Shown here: positions 49,737 to 59,977 of the stretch, one piece after another
Layout: the number at the start of each line of letters is the position of its first letter
Numbering within the stretch: the stretch's first letter is position 1
NCBI RefSeq assembly: GCF_003576645.1
Contig: NC_044930.1
Location: forward strand, 5,166,386 to 5,230,385
Direction of reading: 5' to 3'
DNA: 64,000 nt
Source: Ipomoea triloba
Lineage: Eukaryota > Streptophyta > Magnoliopsida > Solanales > Convolvulaceae
The notes under the pieces: model-generated
Databases searched by the model: none
Told to the model about the DNA's origin: nothing
Seen by the model: the letters and a program-made list of their open reading frames with translations, nothing else
Program-made: the position numbers and the translations under genes

Positions 49737-52026
49737 ATGGCATGCTTCAGGGAACGCATTGAGGCTATCATTCGGTGGATTATGCGTAATAATTTTCATT
49801 TTCACGTTATTATCACTAAGTGTAACAAAAATAATATATATAAATTAAATGTAACGGTTATCGATACTATATATATACATGTAATCAGCTATCAACTATT
49901 TTTAATCTTCTTGTTTTAAATCTGTACGGCAGTGTCATCCTTGAAATGGGCTGATATAATTGAAGACTACACATTGTTCGAGATGATGACTTACTTAAGT
50001 GAAACATGGGGACTAGGATTTGCACGTGCTGCCGGAATTATAAACGTGTTCTATGGCGTCACCAAAATTTTGAGCTTAAGTTTTGCCTTCCTGGTGGATG
50101 CTTGTCTTGGTAACATTAAAATGCTTTTGCTCTCCGGTCTAGCCTCCAGCATTGTAAGTGCAATAATAATATTTCTCTCATATTAAAAAGATAATGTTGT
50201 AGTTAAAGATCAATAAAGCCAGATATCATTCAAATTAAAACTTATGCTAATAGTTGGATTGCACATTTATAGTTTTATATTATATGTTCAAACAGGGTTT
50301 GGCGTTTCTATCCATGTCAACGCCGCCGGTGCTCTCCAACTTCGCCGGAAACTGCAACAAATACGACGGGAAATGCGTCGGCCCGGCACAAAAGGCCATC
50401 TTCTTCACATCATTGGTGTTAATGGGCGTGGGCATGGCGGGTAACGCGGTTTCTATAGATACATTCCTTCAAAACCATGACAGTAAAAAAAATAAACTCA
50501 ACTTCATAGTAGGGGCCATTGCTGCTCTAGCACTCCCATTTTTAAAGCCTTGGGAGGTTAGATTTGGGGTTGCCGGGATAATTTTCTTAGCCGCAACACT
50601 TATATTCTTCGTCGGAACGGTGCGCCGGTCTTACAGTCACAAGGATGACGATGATCCAAATGGGAGTGCCCTTACAACGGTTTTGAGAGTCTTTGTCGCC
50701 GCCACGCGCAAAGGTTGTCATCAACTCCCTGCTAACCCTAATGACCTTTACCAAGGACATGGCAACGACGACAACTTTGCTAAGCAATTGTCCCATACTA
50801 ATCGATGCAGGTAACGTTTTATGTATCTTAACTTATATTTTCCAACACCAATATACAAACACTTTTAAAATAGTAAACTGTTTGAGACGTCAATACGAGC
50901 TAGCAGGCCAGTAATGAATCGGACGCGACCAGCCTCGGTTGTTGATTTTGTCGCCGAAAACGGGTAGAAGGTTCACCGGAAATATATTTAATCTGCTATC
51001 ACAGGTCATAAATAAGTCTAGGGTTTATTTGCCCTAAAATAACAAGTTTAAGAGCCAAGCTTTTTGTAGTTGAAGGGCCTAATTGTACAATAAGGTATAG
51101 TTTGAGGGTTTATTTGACCCTTATCCCTAGATTTTTTTTTGTTTGAAGTATATATACGTTCGTTATGTTATTAATGTAGGTGGTTAGACAAGGCAGCCGT
51201 GGTATCACAAGGAAAGAGTGGGAGAGTGGATGAAGGAGAAGAGAAGAATAATAAGGAGGAGAGCAGATCATCATGGAAACTCTGCACTGTGGGAGAAGTA
51301 GAAGAAACCAAAATTTGCCTTCAGACCGCCATTTTATGGACATCATTCATAATATGTGGCCTGGTTTCTTCCTCCGGGAACACCTTCTTCGTGGCGCAGG
51401 CGGCCAAAATGAACCGGGGCATCGGGAAATGGCAAGTCCATCCCACCATCCTCCTACTCCTATCCAACGGCGCAAAATACCTCCTGGAATTCAACAACAA
51501 ACACGGCTACAGATGCCTGAGAAAGTGCCTTGGCTGTTGCGGCTGCAATTTGATCGCCGCGCTGGTCAGCATCGCAAGTTCGATGCTCAACGCCGTGCTA
51601 TGTTGCCTGAGCGCCGCCGTGGTGGAGAGTATAAGGAGGAAGAATATTAATAGTCCGATGAGCATATTCTGGTTGATACCTCAATTTTATTTCCTTACGA
51701 TCCTGGATTCGTTGTTCGAAGAAGCCGTGGAAGATTTCTTCGAGGATCATGAGGTTCCGGCGTTGAAAAAGTACGCCGTACACCTCTTGAGGTTTGTGTG
51801 TGGTTTAGGACAAGTGGGGAGTGTTGTGTCGGTTTGGGTGTGCAAGAAATGGTTCAAGAATGAGGTTGACGAAAGTCGGTTGGATAAGTATTATTGGGCT
51901 CTCACTGCTTTGAGTGCCGTCAATTTGATTTGGTATGTTATAGTTGCAGTTGTTTACTACGTGAAATTCAAACCACGTTTCAAATCTAAGCCCGCCGATC
52001 CTACCCCTACCCCATGCTGCTGCTAG
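49737..52026 (+). CDS. NPF5.5-like (NRT1/PTR family) transporter, copy 2, intact
   Basis: Exons 49737-49785, 49933-50153, 50296-50810, 51180-52026 join in frame to 543 residues with GT-AG borders. The first helices (KWADIIEDYTLFEMMTYL, GFARAAGIINVFYGV) lack the ExxER proton-coupling motif of classical NPFs. STPPVLSNFAGNC and GVGMAGNAVSID follow. The central loop keeps the family pattern (ALTTVLRVFVAA, WLDKAAVV, VGEVEETK), and the second half has IFWLIPQFYFL, GSVVSVWVCKKW and ESRLDKYYWALTALSAVN. It ends in CCC. Family knowledge: NPFs are 12-helix plasma-membrane or tonoplast carriers of nitrate, peptides, hormones or glucosinolates; substrate here is unknown. Assignment to NPF5.5 rests on general resemblance. 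Short for the family (usually 550-620). Confidence 0.85.
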
Positions 52027-53882
52027 TTGATGCTGTATTTTTTATTTTTATTTTTAATTGTATCTAACAAATCCGTGGCTTTAATTTTCTGGCATTCTTG
52101 TAACTAGATATTGTCCATTTGTCCAGTGTGAAACACGATGTTAACTTATATAAATAAATATGAAGTAATGTTGTAACAAGAAATCCTAATGTTTGATTTA
52201 ATGCTATGATTGGAAAAAAAAAACTACAAATTATTGAAAACTTCTTTGTAATAAACTACATTAATTGTAGAAGTAAAAATTCTTTCTGATTCATCACAAA
52301 TTAAGATTTTGAGCTCGTTTGGGTTACTTTCCCTTAATGCAGCAACATATAATTGATCATGGACAAAAACAAGTTTCTTTAATAGCATGCCAACATTTGA
52401 TAGTATATAATTGACCTTGACTTTTGTTTATGCTCATTGCATAGGATAACATCAGTGGAAATTATCTTTTGTTAAACTTGAAAGGCAATCTTGAGCCTGA
52501 TAGGGTGATAGTCATTATATTCTAGCTATTAGTACCTTGTCCCAGCATTGGTCCATACCAATATGCTTGTTTTTATAGCATGGTCAATTAATTTCGTTAC
52601 AACCAATTAACCGAGTACCATTGCAAATTAAAGGCCAAGAGTGTGATCAATATTTTTCAACCTTTTAAGAAGGTTAATGAATGATTTGAAATGTTGTAGC
52701 TTTTAGAGAACTCAATAACTTTACAATTTTAGTCCCTCACCAATAGAGATCGTTAAAGTTCATCACATTAATTTGCATTATATTACACATGTAGAGCTTG
52801 CTAGTAAATAATATAAAAATAAAAATACAATTTGTAATTATAAACCATTAAAGTTTTTGTTAGCATGCTAATGAGTTAAAATCATCAAAATCACTACCTC
52901 ATGAAAAAATGGACGACCAAAGTCACCACATCATGAACAATATTGCTTACAACTATAATTGGACTGAAATCATTAATTAATTTGTATAAACATAGGGAGC
53001 AAAAATATCAATTTTCCTAATAATACAATAATTTACCCCATGCTAATATATATCGTCAAATTTAATTTATGGTTAACACTAAATATTCTTAAAAGTATAT
53101 ATTACACATTATAAATAATGATGAAACTAAGGTTAGCAAGATAAGTGAAGTCTCATTATGAGACATCAGAAAAGAAGAACATTAGCAAAGGTTTAAAAGA
53201 AAAATCTTACGGTTAAATAAGTTGTACTTGTAGATAAGTTAAAACTATTAAATATGTAGTAGTAGTAGATAAGTTAAAGTTTAATTTGCAACTATTTTTA
53301 CTTTATATATAATACTCTTTGTCGCTGGTAGGGTTGCATGGTAAATAGTTAACTTTATATAAAATTGACTTAAGTATAATTACCATATTTGCTCCAATAA
53401 TACATGATTTCCCTTTTATGGCATAGAAAATTAGGAAAGATAACTTCATTTTAGCTTGTACATCAAGTTAATGAATCATGCTTTTCACATATACGTACAG
53501 TATGATCTCTTACTTGAGTTGGTAGCAACATTTTGTTCTTTACTTGGCTTCTGCCATTATTTTATTTCACTTTAAAAAAGTTTAAGGTTGTGGAAGTATA
53601 TGTTTGCTCATCCAATTAAGTATATATTGCTTTTAAACCTGTCTTCTTCCACATGCCACTTTACTTTTTATATTTCAGCATTGTGCATGCAGTGGATGCA
53701 ATCTCCACTGTACTGATCGATCGAGCTTCTCAGGTTTCTGAAGGTTGAGATAGAGACTACTCTCTTTAAGGTTGATATATATATATATTTTTGTTCCATT
53801 TCTCATTCCACACACACAATTCACTGCAAATTGTGTGATTTTCTTTGGCAGCATGCAGGCCGGGAGTGAACCTCACAAAGTG
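52027..53882. other. Spacer between NPF copies 2 and 3, start of a duplicated block
   Basis: From about 52690 the sequence is repeated twice further on: 52690-53180 resembles 63240-63770 and part of 58905-59050, and 53330-53880 resembles 59420-59970. These are the 5' flanks of NPF copies. No gene seen. Confidence 0.65.
53330..53880. repeat. Duplicated 5' flank of NPF copy 3 (pair with 59420-59975)
   Basis: The two blocks are clearly alignable by eye over about 540 bases, including 'gggttgcatggtaaatagtta', 'tgatctcttacttgagttg' and 'gatcgatcgagcttctcagg', up to the start codons. The promoter was copied with the gene. Confidence 0.8.
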
Positions 53883-56800
53883 ATGGAGCAAAGTAAATGG
53901 TCCAACTGCCTGAGGACTTTTATTATTATGTGGACTTTGGGTAATTTCAATGTTAATTTTCATGTATTGTTATAATTACTATACTTATTTTAATTTCCCA
54001 AAAATGGTAAGTAATGTTATTAATATAGGCCAAGTCAGCTCTAGTTTGAGCCGTATATATAGTATAAACAAGTTGAGTTTGGGTGGCCTTGGGCTAGCAG
54101 GCTAGGCAGTTTGTAATTGATTATACTCTCACTGTCTCATTCATAAGTCAAATCAACTCTTTTTTCTTTGCTTATTTTATGTAGTAATTTTTAATTATTT
54201 TGTGTGTGTTTAATAATAGTTTTAATGTAAGTTCTAAATATATAAATTTTATATATTAATATTAAACTTAATTTTATGAAAACTGAATTAAAAATAACTT
54301 CATGACATAAAATGGGAAGGGGGATTAATAATATGCAGTTGGTGTTGGGAAAAATCCCACCTCCTGTGACAATCAAAATCACAGACCCGACACGGTACAC
54401 AAATACGAGATAATACACAATAGCCCAAAAATAAATATGAACACAAGAAACACAAGATTTACGTGGAAAACCCCAAAACCACGGGCCACCAACAACAACA
54501 ATTTCCACTATATCACAAATCTCGGGTACAAAGTTTTAGGCTACCACACGAGCCATACATCCACAAATCATCAAATACAACTCCTAGGCCAAAACATTCT
54601 TATAATATTCACAGGCTAAAAGGAATAATATCTCGTACTCAAAATATTCAACTACCACGAACAAGGTAAAATGAATACAAATATTACGAGATTATCCAAA
54701 GAGATGCCTGGAATAAATACAAGCTGACCTCAAATATTTGATGAAGATAGTACCCAAGAACTAGGCAAACCCACGACAAAATAGCACGGCAAAACTGCAC
54801 CAAAGATGAAGGAGAAAATAGTTTGTTCCTTCTACTGATGAACCGCCGAACGCCAAAAGAAGAGGAAGAAGAAAGATGAGTTTTTCTTCCTCTGCCGAAC
54901 TCACTGCCTCTCTATGTTTCTCTCTACTGCCGAAAAAAGAGAGAGAAGAATGGAAATAAAATTTCCACACTTGCTGCTGCCCACTACTGCCGAAAAACAA
55001 CAACAAAAACAAAATGGGAATAATTGGAGAATGGAGCTACAGTGAAAGTTGCAGTCCACATGCGCATGATGTCTCCACTTGCTGCAAAGTCATGCTCCTT
55101 TTTCCTTCCACTACATTGTGTTTTTGTTTTATTTATTTTATTTTATTCCATTCACATAGGAGGGACCCAACAGTTGGATAGGTAACCACTTATTGGGTTA
55201 GTCAAATTATACCATGCAGAATGGTCCACCTTGTACATAATTTATTAATTGAAGACACATAATATATTAATTCCATGTACATCATTTAAATGTAGTTTTG
55301 GATCAACATAAGTTCGACTTGTTCCATGGTATAACATTTAATTTGATACAAGTGTTAAGACATGCAACTAATCCTGTTCACTTAATTTTGTATGGCATGC
55401 AGTATCACATGTAAAATGGTTTAATATAGCTGCAGCCTGCAGAGTACGCATTGTTTCTGCTGATGGATTACTTGACCGATGCGTGGGGACTAGGGTTCGC
55501 ATATGCAGCTGCAATTATAAACATTTGGACTGGCCTCAGTAAACTTTTGATCTTATGCGGTGCTTACTTGGTGGACAAAATTGGTAACTACCGGATGCTC
55601 CTCTACTCCACTATAGTATACAGCATTGTAAGTAAAATATGTAATCTGAATGTTATTTTGAATCAAGATTCACAATGCATGGTAGAACATAATCCCGGTC
55701 AGGGTCAAATTTTAGGGCGTGCAAAATATGCAACAGCGCATGACCCCAAAATTTTAGGGGCCCCTAATCCCGTCCTGCCTCAATAGATAGTATATGTTTG
55801 TGATTATATTGACTCAAAATTAGATTTTCATGACTGATCTAAATTCTACTATGTATTATTCAAAAAAAATTAATTCTACTTTGTAATATTTAGGGGAATC
55901 ACTTTTATTCAATTCACATTTCATTTATACTTCAATTTTTATTGCATGGACCATGGTCCACACAGCTATGTGTGAACCATAAATAAAAAGTACATTTTTA
56001 ATATATTGAAAGTACATTATTTTTATACATAAAGTACATTATTTTAGAGTACATTATTTTAGTACTGAAGGTACATTATTTGATATCATTATTTTATATA
56101 TACTATCAAATAGTGTACCTTCAGGACAAAAATAATGTACTTTTAGCATAATAAAAATGTATCTTATATTCATGGTGCATACAGCTATGTGGACCATGGT
56201 CCACTCAATAATTTGTCTTTATCCTTTTATAGGGCCTCACTTATTTATCCGCAAATTATATTGTGGACCATGGTGATCCACAATGCAATCATAACTGATA
56301 CTGCAGTTGTGTTGAAAGGATACTGCAGTTGTGTTGAAAGGAAACTGCAGTTGCGCGAAACAGAGGCCGTTCATCCGTTCAACACAACTGCAGTATCTGT
56401 TCAACACAACTGTAGTTCTAGACCGATGACACGGCTTCCACGCAACTGCAATTGCCTTCCAACACAACTACAGTATCTGTTCAACACAAGTGCAATATTA
56501 GTTTAACACAACTGCAGTATCAGCCATGACCCATGATCCAAAATACATTGTGGACCATGGTTCCGATATAATGACTATTATTTATCAGGCCAGGCAAATC
56601 AAAAAATCCGCCATGGTTCCGGTAGTAAACCAGGCCGGCCATTCACAAGTTAAACACTATATATGGGCAGGGTTTGGCGTTTTTATACATGTCAACGCCG
56701 GCTGTGCTGGACAACATGGCCGGTAACTGCGGCGAGGACCGGGCGGAATGCTACGGCCCAGCGCAAAAGGCTACGTTCTACATATCATTGGTGCTAAAAG

Positions 56801-57936
56801 GCTTGGGCATGGCAGGTCACGCCGTTTCTCTTGATCCATACCTGCACGAAAAAGATGTGAACGAGAAAGTCCATAATATTTGGAGTCTTTTCAGAAATAA
56901 AAGTCTAGGTAATAATTTGACGAGAGCGGTGATCGCCGGAGTCTCCAGTTGGCTTCTGCCGCAACGTTGGAGTGCGCGGTTTGGGATTGTTGCGATCTAT
57001 GGGTTTGCGGCCACGATCGCATTGGCGATCGGAAACATGTTTAAGAATGAGACAGAATATAAGAGTGAGGATATTAAAATAAATTTCTGTAAAATGTTGA
57101 ACCAAACCGCCATGATTTGGACATCGTTCATAATGTGTGGGGTGGTTTCCTCCCTCGGAAACACCTTCTTCGTGGAGCAGGCCGACAGAATGAAGCCCAC
57201 CGCCGGGATTTACACCGTCCCTCTCGGCGTCCTTTTACTCATAGCCCACGCCGCCAAGTTCATCCTCAAACAATGCTATCATTTTAGCTACACCTTGATC
57301 ATGAAAATAATTGACGATTGGTGCGATAAGATAGCAAAACATTTCATAGGAGTTGAGGTCCATAAGCCGCTTTGTTTAAACGAGGTGCCGGCGCTGCTCG
57401 GCAACGTACCGGCGATGCTCAACGCCTTACTATGTTGCTTGGCGGCGGCGGTGGTGGAAAACTTAAGGCGGAAGGACACTATGAAGAAATATCTGCACCA
57501 CGATAGCAAATTTTGGCTGGTGCCTCAATTCATTTTTGTTATCAGCATCGATGCATTCCTCCAAGTAAGCGTCAATGGTTTCTTCCATAACTACTATGAA
57601 TCATCGCCTGAGGGGAAAGACGTCTCGGGAGATCAGTCATTGAAAAAGTACAGTATCCAGTTCACCAACTTCCTGATGGGTCTGGGATTTATAGGCAGTG
57701 TGGTGTCGGTTTTGGCGGTGGCCAAAATCAGCGAGAGTGTGAGTGGGAAAAGCTGGATACAGAAAGAAGTGAGTGATAGTCGGCTGGAGAACTACTATTG
57801 GCTCCTTGCTGTTCTATGTAGCGTCAATATCGTTTATTACGTTCTTGCAGCGATTTGCTACACCAGAAAGGCAATGACGGCCGCCGGCGACGCTCCTCAT
57901 CAACCCCGGGATAAAACTGGATGCTGCTCTTGCTAG
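53883..57936 (+). CDS. NPF5.5-like transporter, copy 3, needs a shifted splice acceptor
   Basis: Exon 1 53883-53940, exon 2 from 55443 (or 55403) to 55627, exon 3 56671-57936. With the acceptor used by copy 4 (55402), a 7-bp duplication (cctgcag) shifts the frame and leads to a stop. The duplicated cag itself offers an acceptor at 55441-55442 that joins in phase (LEYALFLLMDYLTDAWG) and gives 502 residues, lacking about 12 residues (VSHVKWFNIAA). The rest is intact: STPAVLDNMAGNC, GLGMAGHAVSLD, FWLVPQFIFV, GSVVSVLAVAK, DSRLENYYWLL, ending GCCSC. The central loop with LDKAA is missing, as in copy 4. Intron 1 holds an 830-bp solo LTR and intron 2 two MITEs. It may be functional or a young pseudogene. 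Confidence 0.7.
54343..55172 (-). mobile_element. Solo LTR in intron 1 of NPF copy 3
   Basis: 830 bp with ends TGTTGGG and CCCAACA, flanked by GTTGG on both sides (54338-54342, 55173-55177). The orthologous position in copy 4 (60384-60388, 'gcagttggataggtaacc') is an empty site with a single GTTGG. The minus-strand end 'gggatttttcccaaca' is typical of plant Copia LTRs. Confidence 0.9.
55939..56212. mobile_element. MITE, 'ccatggtcc' family
   Basis: The left end 'ttattgcatggaccatggtcc' pairs with the right end 'ggaccatggtccactcaataat'. The interior repeats 'aaagtacattatttttata'. It lies in intron 2 of NPF copy 3. Confidence 0.7.
56250..56575. mobile_element. MITE with ctgcagttgtgttgaa repeats
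   Basis: The ends contain 'attgtggaccatggt' in inverted orientation. The interior carries about eight copies of 'ctgcagttgtgttgaa' in either direction. Same family as 40040-40613. Confidence 0.65.
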
Positions 57937-59977
57937 TTCATATGGTGCTGGGTTCTTTTTGTTATAAGCCGCTTGCCAGACTGCCAGACCAGACGGCCGA
58001 TGGATTTTAATGTATGTCGAGTGATTTTTTTATTTTTATTATTTATTTATTTATTTTGGTGAAGAGAAAACCCATTGTCATTTTCTAAGGTGTGTCCAGT
58101 GTACCTGATAATTTTATTTTTTATGAGGCAAGATTAGAACCACGGAAAATAACTCCTGGAAAATATTTTTCGGGTTTTCAATGTTTTGATGCAATACGAA
58201 AATTTAGTCAACAGAAAATATTTTTCATTGATGAGGAAAAATGAAGGCATATTGTCATAAGTCATTTTCTGCCAACAACCAAAACATGGTTTCAATTTCC
58301 GCCAGTCTATTGAGAGATGAGAGTGTACGATCACTCACCTAATGAAAATGGTTATAATTGCTCGCACTCGATAGGCAGTATTTAAGAGAAGAGACCAATG
58401 TTTGAAACTCGACAATGACAGTATGGGAATTATGTCCAAAGTGAGCAAATTTTTTGTACGCATCGGCGTTTGACCATATCTATCGAGCCCCTCACATGCT
58501 CTCTCAGGACAAGGTGTGAGGAGTCGTTGGGGTTGGGGATTCAACCTTTTGGGATAAAAAATTGGTTATAATTGTCATCATTTAAACCTTCATAATTGGG
58601 AAGAAAAATACTACATGGACTCCAAAGTTATACGACTTACTTGTACTCTCTCACAAAAGTTTGATGTTGACACTTTCCTTGAGACCCACAGAATGAAGAT
58701 AACCTATCATATATTGCCATGTCAGGGAGTACAAGTGAGGGAGTATAAAATGAGAGTTCATGTAGTAGAACTCAATTGGGAAAGAAATCCAAGAAACGTA
58801 TGCATTTATTTCGTATAGTAGCCGCCGCGCAAATTATTGTGTATGTGGATCATAACAAAAAGTACATTTTTAATATACTAAATGTACATTATTTGTGCAT
58901 TACTTCAATAAGGTGACAATTTTAATCACTCACCACCGATAGAAATTTTTAAAGTTCATCACATTTGCATTACACATGTAGAGCTTGTTAATAAATAATA
59001 ATATAAAATAAAAAATACAACTTGTAATTATAAAGCTTTAAAAGTTTTTGTTAACATCTCTATAGCATCACCGATGCGCTCAAATGGAATCTCCGATTCA
59101 TTCGCTCCTCATCAGGGAAGGCTTTGCAGCATCCTTTGCTCCTCCGAAACGTCGCAAAACATTTTGGATCAAATGGTCAAAGCCTCCTTTGGAAAGGCTT
59201 AAGCTCAACACGGACGTATAATAACAACCCTAGTTAAGGTGTGGGCAATCTAGTTAGCTGACCTATTAATATGAACAACGATACAGTCTCAAAATTTTCC
59301 ATGAGAGTTGTACAGGATTGGACAATAAAACCTAAATATGATATGTTTGTAATGGGGTTATGCAGTTCATTGACGGTACTTAAAGCAATCAATCTCCACT
59401 CTTAGAACCAAAATTTGTCGCTTGTAGGGTTGCATGGTAAATAGTTAACATTACATAAAATTAAAGTGACTTAAATATAATTGCCATATTTGCTCCAATA
59501 ATACATGATTCCCTTCTATGGCAGAGAAAATTAGGAAAGATAACTTCATTTTAGTTTGTACATCAAGTTAATGAAGCATGTTTTTCACATTTATAGTATG
59601 ATCTCTTACTTGAGTTGCTAGCAACTTTTTGTTCTTTACTTGCCTTCTACCGTTATTTTATTTCACTTTAAAAAAGTTTAAGGTTGTGAATATGTTCCCC
59701 CATCCAAGTAAGTATTGCTTTTAAACGACCTGTCTTCTTCAACATGCCACTTTACTATTTATATTCCAGCATTGTGTATGCAGTGGATGCAATCTCCACT
59801 GATCGATCGAGCTTCTCAGGTTTCTGAAGGTTAAGATAATAGAGACTCTCTCTAAGGTTGATATATATTTTTGTTCCATTTCTCATTCCACACACACAAT
59901 TCACTGCAAATTGTTAAGGTTATTCATGTCTGATTTTGTTTGGTTGCATGCAGGCCGGGAGTGAACCTGACGAAGTG
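57937..59977. other. Spacer between NPF copies 3 and 4
   Basis: It contains a fragment of a 'ccatggtcc'-type MITE at about 58830-58900 ('attattgtgtatgtggatcat', 'aatgtacattatt'), a decayed RNase H fragment at 59138, and the duplicated flank 59420-59975. A short open frame at 58615-58818 has no recognisable domain. Confidence 0.6.
59138..59221 (+). pseudogene. RNase H-like (non-LTR retrotransposon) fragment
   Basis: One frame reads FWIKWSKPPLERLKLNTD, the conserved start of the plant reverse-transcriptase-like RNase H domain (WxKPPxGxxKLNTDGA), and then hits a stop. A degenerate continuation (NPS, GVGNL) follows. It is inserted in the duplicated NPF flank. Confidence 0.65.
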
